In this document: positions 1-15,398 of the stretch, piece after piece
Numbering within the stretch: the first letter of the stretch is position 1
Layout: each line of letters starts with the position of its first letter
Assembly: GCA_022836615.1 (NCBI GenBank)
Contig: MU405336.1
Location: forward strand, 1 to 64,000
Source: Annulohypoxylon bovei var. microspora
Taxonomy: Eukaryota; Ascomycota; Sordariomycetes; Xylariales; Hypoxylaceae
Reading direction: 5' to 3'
Length of the DNA: 64,000 bases
Made by a program: the position numbers and the translations under genes
Notes under the pieces: model-generated
The model's input: only the letters and a program-made list of their open reading frames with translations
What the model was told of the DNA's origin: nothing
Database searches by the model: none

Positions 1-3000
1 TGAAAAGGGTGTAAAAGAAAAGTGAGAAATCGAGGGATCGAACCTGGGGATCTCAGGGCTGCGATTTTAGCTGACTAAGACCCCGAGAAAGGGATGCTGT
101 TGGAAAACCCCGCTTAATTGAGCGATGCACCCAATCAAAGCTGAAGGGGGAGCTAGCGCGGAGTTAAAAAAGATTTAGCGCGGGGTGGGTGGTTCGAACC
201 GTGGGAGCTTAAGAAAAGGAGCTTTCGTGTGGCGTGGGGTGTGGCGTATTTTGTGGCTGAAATTCGGGGTTATTGTGTCCGCGGATGCGGGGACCTCACG
301 TTAAAAATAAAACGACGGGAAAATAATTAATGCCTTGAATTTATGAAGGGTTATTGTTTCGGGGTTTTTAAATTAAATAATTAATATATTATTAAAAAAT
401 ATAATAAAAACGCAAATAATTCGAACGTAATTAATATATATTTCGTTATATAAATTTTTATATAAATTAAAATATTTTTTAATTTACGTATAAAAAAATA
501 TTTTTTATTAAAATAATTTATTAATTTTAATTAATTATTATTTTCGTTAAAAAAGTTATAATTTAATATAAAACTTATATAATATAATTAATTAAATAAT
601 AAAATTAAATGAAATTTATTATATTATTTTACGATCATTAATAATTAAAATATTTACGGTTAAATATAACGTTTAATTTAACGAAAAAAATAAAATAATA
701 TATTATTAATAATATATTACGGAAAATTAAATGGTTTAAATGCGAAAAATCATTTAATTTTTAATAAAATTTTAATTTATTATTATTATTATTATTATTA
801 TTAATATATTACGAGTAAAAAGGTGGTTTAAACGTTAAAATTATTTAATTATCGAAAATTTAAAATATTTATTAATATATTAATTTTTGCTTTTCTTTTT
901 TAATAAACGAATCGATTTTTAAACTTAAAACATTTTTATAACGATTAAAATCAAAGTTTAAATAACATAATAAAATTCATTCGAAAGCTTTTAAATTATT
1001 AAATCGAATAAATTTAATTATAATATTATAAAACGTTTTATTATTAAAATATAAGTATTTAAACTTTAATTAATTAAATAATTAATTTAAATGAAAAATT
1101 AATAATATAAATATTTTAAAACTTAATTTATAAAAAATTTAATAAAGTTTTAATATTAAATAATTAAAAAAAAAGCCTTGGATTTAACCTTTGAAATTAA
1201 TAATTAATTTTATTAATGTAAAGTTAAAACCTTAACGTATTAATACATTTAATTAAAATATGTTTAAAAGTTTAACGTAAAATAATGCATTAATATATTT
1301 AATTAAATTATAAAAAAAAAATTTATAACGTTAAAACCGGATTAAAATGTTTAAGTAATCTTTTTTTAATGTTAATAATTTTATAATTATTTAAGGTTAT
1401 TTTAAATTAACTTAAATTTAATTAAAATAAAATAATAAAGGTAAGCGGTGGCGGGGCGGGTTTATGAAAAATACGGAACGTTTTTTATAAATTTATTTTA
1501 TTTATTATAAACGAAATAATTTTATAAAAAAAAAATGGTAAAATAAAAAATTAAAGAATCGAACTTTAATTAAATTAAAATTAAACTTTAATTAAACTTT
1601 AAGATTTTAAAATTCGGGGATATTATGTTCGTAAAACGCGGGGACCTTACGTTATATTTTAAAAACCATTAATAATTTTATTAAATTATTATTAATTAAT
1701 TTTAAAGCATTTATTTATAATTAAAAAAAATAATAATATAAAAACATTATTAAATTCGTCGGTTAATTCGAATAATAATTCGAATAATTCGGAAAATTAA
1801 TTAATTCGTTTTAATTTAAATATATTATTAAATTATTTATTAACGAAGTTATTTCGTGTGAAATATATTTATTAAATATCGTTTATAAAAATTAAAATTT
1901 ATTAATATTAACGTTTAAATAAAATTTTTATTATATATTTTAATTAATTATTTCGTTTAAAATAAATATTAAATATTATATTATATTATAAATATTTTTT
2001 CCATTATATTAATTAAAAATATTTTAATAACCATTAATTTATAATTATTAATTAATATAACGGGGATAAATTTAAGTTTAATATATTTAATAATTTTATT
2101 TTTTATTAAACGACGCATTAAACGTAAAAAATTAATTTCCGAAAATATTTTATTAAAAAAAAATACGTTTCATTAATTAAAAACATTAAACGTAAATATA
2201 AAACCATTAATAACATTAAATTTATAAAAGTAATTAATAAAAAGCTTTTATATATATAAAGATTTTACGGTTAATTTAATTTTAAATATATTCGTTATTA
2301 ATTTTTATTAATATTAAATACGTTTAAAAAAAAAACACCGCCGTAAAATTAATCGCGTTAAAAATAATGGACCGTTCCGTAAAAATATTAATTAAATTAA
2401 TTAATTTAAAAAAAAATCAACGTTAAAATATATAAATTAATAAAAATTATAAATAAATATTTATTTAATTAAATTATTTAACCCGTTTTCGTTAATAAAA
2501 ATAAACATAATTTTAATTTTAATTTTTAAATAAAATTAAAGTTAATATTTAATTATTATTAAATGGAAAAAAATATTTTTAACATTAATATAATTTTATT
2601 TTAAAACGTATATAATTATTTATTTTATTTTAATATCGGTTTATATTTTAAATTTAATTTAAAATATATATATTAAAAAATTAAAATGTATTTTAATAAT
2701 TAACCGGTTTTTACGTTTTATATTCCGGGGTTTTTTTAATTATAATTTATTTATATATTATAAAAATTATAAATAATTAAATTTTCGATAACGAAGTTTA
2801 TATATATTATTTTAAAAGCGATTTTTTTATTTTTTTTTAAACTTTTATTATTATAATTCGATAACTTTAATTTTATACCCGATTTAACGTTTTATATAAA
2901 CGATATATTCGTTATTTATAAAATTATAAAAAAATAAATAATTTAAATTATAAAATAATTATTACCGTAATTATTATAAGCCCGTTTTCGTTTATTTTTT

Positions 3001-3263
3001 AAAAAGATTTTTATAAACTTTAAAAAAATTTTAATTATTAACGTTATATATAAAATTAAAGGTTAATTATTTATGAAATTAAATTAAATTTATTATTTTT
3101 ATAAATGGTTAATATTAAAAAATTAAATAAAAATAAAAGCGTTTTTAAAAACGATTAATTTTTATTATTATTAAATAAAAAATTATATTAAAATAACGAA
3201 ACCATTTATTCGATTAATTAAAAATATAAATTAAAAATAAAATTTATTAAAATCGTTAACATT
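1..3263. repeat. RIP-decayed repeat DNA with a less mutated left edge
   Basis: Bases 1-300 have near-normal composition and include a tRNA-like B-box stretch (reverse strand, about 20-60) and a short match to the 27-30 kb array (GATGCACCCAATCAA, about 124-138). From about 300 onward the DNA is extremely AT-rich, with many surviving C's inside CpG, as expected of RIP-mutated repeats. A roughly 45-bp stretch at 259-301 recurs in decayed form at 1612-1657. A short TTA/TAT microsatellite lies near 776-802. No coding sequence survives and I could not assign the DNA to an element family. Confidence 0.7.
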
Positions 3264-3573
3264 TATAACGGTTTTTATAAATAACGGTAAATTTATATTA
3301 TATAAAGTTAAAAATAAAGTTATTTTCATTAATAAAAAAAAAAAAATAATAATTTTTTATTTTTAAAATTATAATATTTATGCTTAAAAATGTAAATTAA
3401 ATTAATTAACGTGGAAACTTTTTTTATATATATTTTAATAACTTTTATAATTTATTTAAAATTATTAATAATTTTATTATAAAAATTTACGTTTATCGCG
3501 TTTATAATTATAATATAAACTCGCGTTAATTTTTATTTTAATTAATTTTCCGGGTTTTCGATTCGTAATAATA
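3264..3573 (-). repeat. LTR of the gypsy element (3' LTR in coding sense)
   Basis: Direct repeat of 8605-8911, starting TATAACGG where the partner has TGTAACGG; the differences are mainly G/A and C/T transitions as expected from RIP. Confidence 0.8.
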
Positions 3574-6500
3574 TTTTTTTTTTTCGTTTTTTAAGGCTTA
3601 TAATCGCGAAGGTTTTTTCGTTTACTTTATTTTTTACCTCGAATCGTTAATAAAACGTTTTTAAAACTTCCGTATTTTTTAATTTTTCCCGGGGCTTTTA
3701 CATCGGTTTTACATAACTTTTCCATTTAATTAATATTATTTTACGTACGCTTTATCCTTTACGTTTACTTTCCGATCGTAAGATTTCTTTAATAATATAT
3801 TCGGGGTTTTCGCCATTTTAATTAATAAAAAGTGGTGGTTAAACGTTATTTTATATTTAAAATAATAATGGGTTTATAATTACCGGTTTAAATAATTTAA
3901 TATAAAATCATAATTAAATTTTTATAAATATATTTAATTTTATTATATAAAAGTTAATTACTTTAATTATTTTATATTTTACGTGTAATTAAAAAAGTTT
4001 TTTTTTAAATTATAATATTATAATATTTTTTAAATTTAATTTAATTTTATTATTTACTTTATATTTAAAACCCTTTAATTAAAATTAATTTATTATACGT
4101 TTTATACGTTTTTAAATTATAATTATAATAATTTAAATATATTTGTTAATTTTTTTAATTTTAATTATAAAATTTACGGTTTATTATTTTTTAAATAATT
4201 TATTTAAAACTTTATTAACGATTTATTTAATCGGGTGTATATAATATTTATACGTTATATAAAAAAGGTTTAATTCGGTTATTATGTTTTAATTATTAAT
4301 TATTATTATTATTATAAGTAATATTTTTAATTAATTAAATTATGCGTAAATTTAAAAATATCGTAAATATGTTTATATTTTTTAATTTATTTTTTTCGTG
4401 GATTTATTAATTTTTAAATTAAAAGTAATAAATAAACGTTATATTATTTTTATTAATTTATAAAGTTTTATTTAAAATGTATTCGTTTAATTGTTTTTTT
4501 AATTTAATATTACCGTTATAAAAAAGTTATAATATTTAATATAAATGTATATAAATTTTATAATATACGTTTTAACTTTTATAATATTTATTATTTTTAA
4601 TAAAATTTATTTTAATAATTAACAAATAATTATTATTAAATACCAAGGGTTTTTTTTTTTTTTATTAACATTTTTATTATAAAATTAATGGATAACTTTA
4701 AAAAGTAACGATCGGAAATAAATAAAAGTTTTAATAATTTTTTTTATTAAGTTCGTTAAACGTAAACTTAATCGTAAATATTATAATTTTTATAAAACTT
4801 TCGTATATTTTATTTCATAATTAATTAATAAAAAGATTTTAAAGCGATTATAATAATAATTTTTTTTTTAAATAATTCGTAACGTAAAAATTATAAATAT
4901 TTTAAATTATAACCGTTTTAAAAAACTTTTAATTCGGTATTTACGTTCGTTTTTTAAATAACACGGCTTTTTTATTATTTAAGTTATATTTAACGATCGA
5001 AACTTTATAATTTTTAAAAATTAATAAAAAATAATAATCGCTTTTATTAATAACCTTATAAATCGTTTTAAAGTTTATATTTTTAACGACCTTTTAATTT
5101 TATAAAGTTTATAAATCTTCGTTATAAAAAATTCTTTTTCCGGTAAATATAATTACAAGGCTTTAATCCGGTGTTACCCCTTTTTTTAATATTTTAATAA
5201 TATTTATTAAAAACATTTAAATATTTATTATCGTTATTTTTATTAAAAGTAATTATTTTTATTTAAATAAGCGTTATATACGGTTTATTATTTTTTCGTC
5301 CTTTTAATTTACCGGGATATTTTAACTTTATTTTAATAAAACATTAAATTATTTTATTTTTTTATTAATTTAATATTTTATAATGAAATTAAATTTTAAT
5401 AAAGTTTATTTTTAACGTATTTAACGTTTATTTAATTTACAAGTAATTATAAAATATTTTAAATTTTTATAATTTATGAAAATTATAAAAAGTTTAATCA
5501 CTTTTTATAACTTTTTTTATTATATTTTTATTAATTTAACGATCGTTAAAAGCTTTTTATTATATATTTTATAATTATATTTAATTAATAATAATTTTAC
5601 CGAATAATAAACTACGGGTTTTAATATTTTATTATAATTTTTTTATAAAAAATAAACTTTTAAAGCTTATTTTAAACAATCCGTTTTTAAGTACGTTTTT
5701 CGATCGGGGTTCCCATGAATTAAAATTAATATAATAATAAATAAATGTTTTAATTCTTCGAACGCCGCGTTTATTTTTTACTTTTATTTAAAAAAGGGTT
5801 TTTTTTTATTAAAATAATTAAAAAGGTAATTAATTTGTTAAATCCTTTAATAAATGTTTTATAAAAGTTCGCGAATTTTAAAAAGTTACGAACTTTTCGT
5901 ACGTTTATAAATGGTTTTTACCTTTTAATAATTATAATTTTATCGGGGTTTATTTTAATTTTTTTTTTCATCGTAACGATAAAATTTAAATATTTAATTT
6001 CTTTTACGATAAAAAAGCATTTAAAAAGGTTTAATTTTAAATTAATATTACCGAAACGTTTTAATATCGTTTTAATTTTATTTATATGGTTTTTATAAAA
6101 TTTATTTAAATAAATTATTATATTATTTATATATATTAAATAATAATTATTTAAAAAATTAAATAAAGTTTTATTAATATAATGTTAAAACGTTATTAAC
6201 GTTTTATATAATTCGAAAAGTGTGATTAATTATTTAAAAACTTTAAATTAAATGCGAAAAGCGGTTTTTTATTTATTTATTTTTTATTCGTAATTTATAA
6301 AATACGGCTTTAACGTTAATTTTAATTAATTATTTAATTTTATAAAAAAATCGTAAGGTTTTTTTAATTAATGGTAACGGGTAACGATTACGTGTTAAAA
6401 TAACGTTAAAAACTTTATAATTTATATAAAATCGGAAACCGTTTTTTAATTTTTTTACGAATAATATCGGTGCTTTTTTTAATGAATTATTAACTTTAAT

Positions 6501-8604
6501 TTACTTTTTATTTAATAAGTTTATTAAGGTTTTTCGTAACATTAAAAGCTTTTTTTTTAATATATTATATAAAAACTTTTATAAGATTTTTTTTTTATTT
6601 TAATCGTTTTTTTATAAGTTAATTTTAATGTTTAACCTTAGTTTTAATAATAATAACGTTATATTTTTATTATTTAAAAAGTTTCCGGCCCGATTTTTTA
6701 ATTTATTAAATAACGTTTTTCGGATTTAATTAATCGTAAGCTTTTTTTTTTTTTTAATGCGATGTTAATATTTTACATAATAACATTAAAAATTTAAACG
6801 TTTTCGCCGTTTTTTTTATATTAACGTTTTTTTCTTAAGCTATAAATAATAAAAATATATTTTTTATTATATATTTAGTTTTTTTGGTTTATAAGCACTT
6901 TATTTTAACGTTATAAGGTGTTTAAGTAATGTTTTAACTTTTTTTATATATTATTAAGTCGTGTTTTTTTAAATTTATTTTAATCGATTTTTTTTTCGCT
7001 TTATAAATAACGTCGTTTTATTTTATTTACGGTTTTTTTAATATTAAAAAAAACGTGAAATTTAAAATAATATAATTTTATATTTATTTTTTTTTACCGT
7101 TTATATTAATTTTCGTATATATAAACGTATTAATCGTATAAAATTCCTTATTTTTAATTAAGTTTAATTTTTTTTTTAAATAAATATATACGGTAATTTT
7201 ATTTATTATATAAGTTTTTTATTAAATGTTAAATATATTAAACATTTCGAATTTATAAACGTATCGGTAAATTTTTATTCGTTTAATAAAGTTTTAATTA
7301 AAAAAAAATGGTATATATTTTATTTAAGGTTTTTTTAATATTTATAAATTTTAATATTAACTTTTAAACGCGATTTCGTTTAAAAGTTATTTATTTTCCG
7401 AGCATTTTAATGATTCGTGATTATTTTTAATATTTTAATTATTTTAAACTTTTATAATGGTTATTTATAACGTGTTATTTTTATTATTACGGTTTAACCG
7501 AAATGCGGTTTAAAACGACGGGCAAGTTATTATAAAATGCTTTATTTTCGTGTAACGAATACATTTATTTTTTTTCTTAAGTTTTTTAAACTTTTAATTT
7601 AATTTTTATTATATTTTTAATAAATTATTATTATTTTAACGTAAACCATTTATTTAATTTATCGTTATAATTATTACGGCGGTTAAAATTATATAATTCA
7701 TTTTATTTATAATTATATTTTCGTTTTTATTAAACTTTAATTTTTATTTTTAAATAATTATTATATTAATAAAATTAATAATTTTTTAATTAAATGTTTT
7801 TTTATATTAAATGGTTATAAAATGGTTACTTTTTTTTTTATAATTCGGTGTTTTTTTTATTTTAACCGTTACGTCGTTAACCTTAATTACCCACTTATTA
7901 TAATTTTTTTTATTTAACTTTTTTATTATAAAAACGTTTTTTAATTTATTATTTAACTTTACGTTAATATAACCGATTTTATTTTCCTTTTTTTAATTTA
8001 ACCCGTTAATTAAAATTAATTTATTTTCGAAATTAACGAAGAAATTACCGAAATATTAAAAAGCATTTTAACGTATTTTAATTAAATTTCGGTGGGCGGC
8101 TTAAATCGATTATTTCTTTTTAAATTTTTCGATTAAAATTTAAATAAAAGCTTTATTATTATATAACCCATCGGACCTTTCCGTGTTAAGCCATTATATT
8201 AAACGTTGCCGTTTTTTAATTAAAATTAAAAACATGATTTTTAAGCATTTATTTTTTTTTAATTCGAAGTGTGTTATATTTTTTAAAATAAAAAAATTTA
8301 ATATAACCACGTATATTAAAAAATCTTTTTATTCGTTAATTTAAATTAAACATTTATTTTTAATTAAAGTTATTTTTTCGGTTTCGTGAAACGAATTAAA
8401 GTTATTTAATAAATTAATTATAAAGTTATTAAAAAAATTATTAAAAAATTTATATATATTCGGATTATATTAATAAAAAACGATAAATGTTATAAGGTTT
8501 TAATCGCTTATTATTTAAAAAATGTTTATATATTAAATTATTATTCGACGCGATAAACGTTTTTTTAAAAACTTTTATTAATTAAAAAATAATTAATGAA
8601 AATA

Positions 8605-8911
8605 TGTAACGGTTTTTATAAATAACGGTAAATTTATGTTATATAAAATTAAAAATGAAGTTATTTTTATTAATAAAAAAAAAATAATAACTTTTTATTT
8701 TTAAAGTTATAATATTTATATTTAAAAATATAAATTAAATTAATTAACGTGGAAACTTTTTTTATACGTGTTTTAATAACTTTTATAACTTATTTAAAAT
8801 TATTAATAATTTTATTATAAAAACCCACGTTTATTACGTTTATAATTATAATGTAAATTTACGTTAATTTTTATTTTAATTAACTTTTTAAGTTTTCGAT
8901 TTATAATAACA
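8605..8911 (-). repeat. LTR of the gypsy element (5' LTR in coding sense)
   Basis: Partner of 3264-3573. This copy keeps the canonical TG start and CA end. Confidence 0.8.
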
Positions 8912-9933
8912 TTTACGTTATTAAAAAAAAAAATAATAACGATAATCGAAATATATAAATATAAATTCGATTAACCGGTTAAAATGTATTTAAATGCTTT
9001 AAAATAAAACGTTAATTATTTTATTACGTAACATTAAAAAAGCGTATTAATCCCGTTTTTATATAACTTTTTTATTTTTATAAAAACTTAAAAAAATTAT
9101 AAAATTTATAAATAAAAGCTTTATACGATTATAAAATTTTACCGCCGATATTATTATATATTTTAAATAATAAAAACTTTTATAATTTATATTAATTATA
9201 AACCATTAATTTAATTTTTAAATTCGCCGAATGTTTAAAATATTTATATTAAATGAATTAATAAATTACATTTTTTAAATATCCGTATAAAATATATTAA
9301 AAAATTAAAAAATAAAATCGTTAATATATTATTAAAAATTATTTTCGTTAACGACGAATATAATAATAATAATAATTTATAAACTTTTAAATAATTAAAC
9401 GATAACGATATATAAATTTAAAAAAATGGAATTAAAGGATATAAAATTTTATTAATATTATTATAAAAGAAAAAATAAAATGAAATTATAAATAATTTAT
9501 TTAAAAAATAAAAAGCTTTAAAAATATTATTAAAATATATTTTATTATTTAATGAATTTATTTTAATAACATTTTCATTTATAATTTTATTAAAAAAAAT
9601 TAATTAATTTAATTATACGAAATAAATTTAAATAAATAATTTTAAAAAATATATAAATAAAATGGTATTAAATGCTTTAAGTTTTTTATTAATAAAGGTT
9701 AAAGAAAATATAAGAATAATAAAAATAAATATATGCGTTAAAAATGGTAAAAAAAATTATAATAAAAAACGGTGATATAAAAATGTTTATTTTATTTTAA
9801 AGATTAATTATATCGATTCGTTTAATCGAATAAAAATAAAGATTTTAATTAATAAAATTTAATATTATTAATTAAAAAATAAAATTTTAAAATATTATTT
9901 TTAAAGTATTTAACGGCGGTGTTTATATAAAAT
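8912..9933. repeat. AT-rich RIP-decayed DNA between two LTR elements
   Basis: About 1 kb of the same AT-rich decayed DNA. No LTR, terminal repeat or readable domain was found. It could be an older transposon remnant. Confidence 0.5.
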
Positions 9934-10170
9934 TATTAATAAATTAAAAGCTTTATCCGTGTTTTATCATGTGTTTTATCACGTGTAATTTATAAATAAA
10001 ACATAATAATTAAATAAAAAAATGAAAAGATTTTTATTATTAAAAGCGGTTAATATAAAAGTATTTAAAATTTATTTATACGGGTATAAGTTTAATTTAT
10101 TTTTAATAATTTAATTACGATTTTAATAATATATATTAATTATTAATTTATTTATATGAAAAGTTTTTTA
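9934..10170 (+). repeat. Left LTR of the outer copia element
   Basis: 237 bp, paired with 23180-23416; starts TATTAATAAA (probably TGTTAATAAA before RIP). Confidence 0.9.
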
Positions 10171-11802
10171 TGGTAATATTTCTTTTCGTTATTAAATAAA
10201 TAAATTAACGTATTTAATAAAATAATTTATTAAAACGGAAGATTTATAATTTTAATTATAAATAAAAATTAAATAAAAGGTGGTAAAATTTCGGTTATTA
10301 AAGCATAATTAAGTGTAACGAAAATATAAAATATAATGAAATTATTATTTTAAAAACGCGAAACGATGAAAAAAAAAATAATGTAAATAAACGAGCGTTA
10401 TTAAAACGACATGAAGCTTTTTAATAAAAAAATGAAAACCATGATAATTATATTCGTTAAATTAAAAATAAATGGAATAACAAACGATTTAATTACGAAC
10501 TTTAACGATTTAAGTGAATTTAATATAAATCTTTAAATTAATATTAAAATTAATTAAAAATTATATGAAAATTTAAACGATTTAAATTTAAATGATTTAA
10601 ATGTTAAAATTAAATTATATTAATTTTATTATTAAAATGTCGAAGAATAAATTAAATTACGTTAATTAAAAAAGGGTAAAGGAATTTAAAAAAGCGTTAA
10701 ATTTAAAGAAAAAATTATAACCTTTTTAATTAACGATTTTTTAAATTTTTTAAATTTAAACGATGGTTATAATAACTTATTAAAAGTTAAGGTTAAACGA
10801 GTATTTAATGAAAATTACGTGTTAAAATGAAAAAAATTTAATTTTATTTTTAATAAAAAAAATTATTTAAAAGGTAAAAATAATTAATTAATGTATTATA
10901 ACGTTTTAATGTTAATTTTTAAAAAAATTAAACTTAAAAATAATTTTATTTTTACCGACTTTAATGAATTATGTGTGGTAAAAGTTATTACGAAAATTTA
11001 TAAGCGTTAATTTTTTAATTTAATTATTAAAATTTAAAATGAATTTAAAATGATTAGTATTTTTTAAAAAACGTTTTTAATATTTAAAAAAATTTATTAA
11101 TAAGAATTTTAAAAAGAATTAAATAATATGAAATATAATAATAAAAATTTATTAACGTATATATTTAAATGGTAATTATTAATTTATTAATGTAAAAATG
11201 CCGGGATAATTATTAATAATTAATAATAAGCGATAATGTTTTTTATTATTTATGAAAATAAAGTAATGAAATGAATTAAATTTATCTTAAAATTAATTAA
11301 AGTAATTAATATGTTAATTAATAATATAATTAATAATTTTATTAATGAATTTTAAAATAAAATTAATAAAAATATAAATTATAATATTAATAATTATAAC
11401 GTTAATATTAACGTTAATAATAATAATTAAAATAAATGACGTGGCGGTTATAATAAAAGTTATAATAGTTATAATGGCCGAAATGGTTAATTAAATAATT
11501 ATAAATTTAAGTGAAATAAAGAATTAAATTCCTTGTATTTTAATTATAACGAATATAATTATTTAACGAAAAATTGTTTTAAATTAAAAAAAAATCGTAA
11601 TAATAATAATAATTAAAAATAATTAAACGCGGTAAATTTAAATAAAAAAATAATTATACGTTTAAATTAATAATTATTATTTTTAATGTAAAAATAAATA
11701 ATTATAAATTAATATAATTAATTTAAATTTATGAAAATGAAATGAAAAAACGTTATACGAAATTATTATTACGAAACGATGATAATTATGTAATGGCTTT
11801 TA

Positions 11803-11954
11803 TGTCACGGGAATTTAATTGTTATGTAATATAATTACTTAAGCTTAAGTATTTATTATTAATTTTATTTTAAAGAACAAAACTCCCTTTACATTTAATA
11901 ATACATTCCTTTTATTATGTAATAAATTTGGCACCTTAAAGTGATTATTTAATA
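11803..11954 (+). repeat. Left LTR of the inner copia element
   Basis: 152 bp, begins TGTCACGGG; differs from the right copy mainly at C/T and G/A positions. Confidence 0.9.
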
Positions 11955-14900
11955 ATTATAAGCCCGGTTCGCGCTAAGCACTAATACTTTAATAATTTTT
12001 ACATATAAATATCTTTATTTCCCCATTTTTTTTTTAAAAAAAAACTTCGTTAAAATTAATCATACATACGAAACATTTATTTATTTTTTATATATTAATT
12101 TTATTTATTTTATTTATATAATAATAACTTTTATTAATTAAAAAACTTAACTTCCCATTTAAATTAAGCTTAATAAACGAAATAATTTTTTAATATAATA
12201 ATTAATGTTTAAATAAATCGCATAAAAGCGTAACATTTGGTAATTTATTAATCTTAACGCTTTAACCTTTAAAAACCCGTTTTCTACGATTCCACCAACG
12301 CTTAAAAACGTAAAAAAAAAGGAAGAAAAATAATAATTAAAGGATTACGAGGATCGTAAGGAAAAGATTAATAAATAAAATAAAAAAATTAAAGAATTAA
12401 TTAAAGCCGTTTGTAATAAAATAATAAAAAATAATAACCTTAAATATAACGCAACTTTCCTTCCCCTTATAAAGGTTAAAAAACCTAAGATTATTATAAC
12501 AATGGTACTTAAAATTCTTTACGAAAAGGTATGTAAAATTTATAATGAGGGGGTTATAAGCATTAGTTTTAATAAATCAGCGATTTTTTAAGTTTTAAAT
12601 TAAGTTCGTTAAACAATGTTTTAAGTTATTTAAGAACTGGTGTTAATTAAATGTTCCACGCAAGAAATAACGAGCTTCCAAGGTTAATTTAAATTATTTT
12701 AAAAAAATATATAATTAACGAACTTAGTTATTATAAGCTTTGTAAAAGAAAAGTATCATAAAATCTTTCAATATATTAAGTCTTAAAGGATTAAGCTTAA
12801 AAATTAAAACAACTAATATATTAATACCTTCCGTATAACTTAGGTTTATTACATTGTCGAAGTTAAAAAAATACTTGTAATTAAAAATTTCTTAACGGCC
12901 GTTAGCGTTAAAATAACCCTTTAATAAACTAATAACGCTTTTTAATAAACCATTTTAAATAATTAATTAAAGAAACCTACCTTAATTATTAAATAATAAT
13001 GGCTTTTTTTTAAAGGTTGGATTAAATTTGGTAATATTAAGCTTAAGGTTAATTTAAATGATTAATTCTTAACCTTCGCTAAAACCGGAGATTTTACACC
13101 AAAGAAGTTTAGCTTGGGGAATAATTACCTTTACTTTAATACGAGTGAAAAAATGCATCATTAAAAACCTAAGTAATATAAAATCTTATAATTTATTATT
13201 ATTAATAAGTTAAATTAAATGATATTTATTTTAAATTCCGAGAAATACAAAGAAATTAAATCTTAATATAACACATTTTATTAAAAGAAAATTAAAAGTA
13301 AAATCAAATCTTAAAAATGGAAAGTGAAACTTTATTAACTTAAAAGTAAAGGATTTAATAAACCATTATTAAATAAATCTTTTATTAATTAACTAAGCAA
13401 CACCATAATAATCATTATTAACCCTACCATAATCCAATCATTACTTAAATCAAGGCTTAAAACCATTAAAAATAAAAACTTCGCACCAAAGATTTACGCC
13501 ACAATTAAATTAAACCATTATCCATTCCATAAAAACATAATAATTAACACTTATAAATCATTTAACCTAATAAACCACAAGAAATTTTTCATTTTAAAAT
13601 TTATAATCTTAATAAATTTAAATAAAATAATTTAAACAAGCATAATAACCTTCTTAATCATTATTAAAAATAAAAAATTAATTAAAAAAATCCTTAATAA
13701 AAAAAATAAATTTAACATTAATAACTTAACGTTATTAAACATCACCTTAATCGAAAGTTTTCATATGAATATAATTTCCAAAACTCGTTTTTATAACGTA
13801 GGAATTTAATATTATAAATTAAATTACTCTTTAAGATTTAATACAAATATCATTAAAAACACTTTAATTAAAAAATTAAAAAAAAAACACAATTTAATTT
13901 TCTTAAATATAAGCCCCTTTCCATTTATTTTAAAATACCTTACGTTTTATTAATAATTATTTTATATAACATTCCTCGGAATGTAATAAGGATTATTCTA
14001 ATATTAATAACCAATATAATTAAACTTTAAAAGTTTACCAAAGATCTTTAAATACTTAAAAAGGATAATAAGGCCTTATAACATTTAAAATTAAATTACC
14101 TAGGTTTGGAAGTTTTTAAAAATTTAATCTTTAAAATTAAAAACATACGAATCAAAGAAATATCTTATATTAAATACAAGACCTACTTAATTACAAACGC
14201 TTAACAAGTAATTTCAAAAAAAAAACTTAAATCTCGAGCACTTAAACCCTTTTAAAAAATACTTTAAAACTTTTTCTTTTTTAAAACAAAATATAATAAA
14301 TCCAAATACTTATTAATAATTAAAAATAAATACAATAAAACTCTTTAAAGCTTTATATTAATAAATAAAACTTATACATTAATTTATAATAATATACAAG
14401 ATTTCAAAAACTACATTAAAAGGATTTATAAGCTCGTAATAATTAAAATACGTTACAATAATAATATAAAGATAATTAAGATATAAAGTTACACATTATA
14501 CAAGATTTAAGTTCAATAAGAAAACATCGAAATAAAGCTTCCATTAACCCATACGAAAGAATTTATTAATGGTATTAAAGTAATTAAAAAAGAGGTGATT
14601 AAAAAAACCTTAAATATAAAGCTTGGAATTAATTTCCTAGCTAAGTTGTGGCCGGAAATTACTAAAGCAACCATATATTTAATTAATATAAATCTAAACT
14701 TTGTATATTATATGCGAATATTAAAAAAAATGTTTAATAATTAATTTAAAAAATATTTTTATTTCTACGCTCTTTAAATTACAAAGGCATTAATAAATAA
14801 CTTAAAACTTAATTAAAATAAAATATACACATATAATTACAAAGTATATCCGTTAAAACTAAACGTATGAAATTAAAAGAATAAGAAATTTTATAAAATA

Positions 14901-15398
14901 AAAAGTAAAACTTATATTAAATATTTTATTAAATATTAAACATCCAATATATACCAAATTTAAATCCCCAAAATAAATTAAGTAATCACCACGAGAAATG
15001 TGGTATTTAATGAAAAAACGTTTTACTCCCTTAATTAAAAAAAAACGGCGTTAAAAATTAACGCTTTGGAAATTAAACAAATTATTTTTAAAGAATTTAA
15101 TAAAATAATATTCATTATTAAAATATTAGATTTATGGGATAAAAGAGCCGAAATAATATTTGAAATTAACCCCGAATTTAAAGAAAGGTTTAAAGGTAGG
15201 TAAATACCTTAAAAAAATAACTTGGGTAGTTAATTAAATAATTATAACTCGGGGATAAAAATAAATCTAACCGTGGAAATAAATAATGATCCAATTATAA
15301 AAACAATCGAGAAAATTATCTTAAATTAATTATAAGGATTAATAATTCCTTAAGTTATATTAAAGGTAAAAGAAAATCTTATTTACAAGTAAACCATT

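Larger units (their letters stand above)
3264..8911 (-). mobile_element. Ty3/gypsy chromovirus relic, RIP-decayed
   Basis: Two direct repeats of about 310 bp (3264-3573 and 8605-8911) frame about 5 kb of AT-rich DNA; the better-preserved copy begins TGTAACGG and ends AACA. The coding direction is minus. Around 6111-6133 the minus strand reads as a decayed YLDDILIY reverse-transcriptase core (now Y-I-N-N-I-I-I-Y). Near 3650-3800 a decayed chromodomain is readable: EYIIKEILRS, then a basic stretch, then IKWKSY and a P-x-W/stop-x-P end. A C-terminal chromodomain places it with the chromoviruses. Every frame is broken by stops. The 5-bp flanks do not match at the TG/CA boundary; ACATT and ACGTT, three bases beyond the right boundary, are a possible mutated duplication. 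Confidence 0.82.

Noticed and set aside
3574..8604. Possible intact reading frames in the gypsy interior
   Set aside because: All frames contain dense stops created by C-to-T and G-to-A changes; only motif traces survive.
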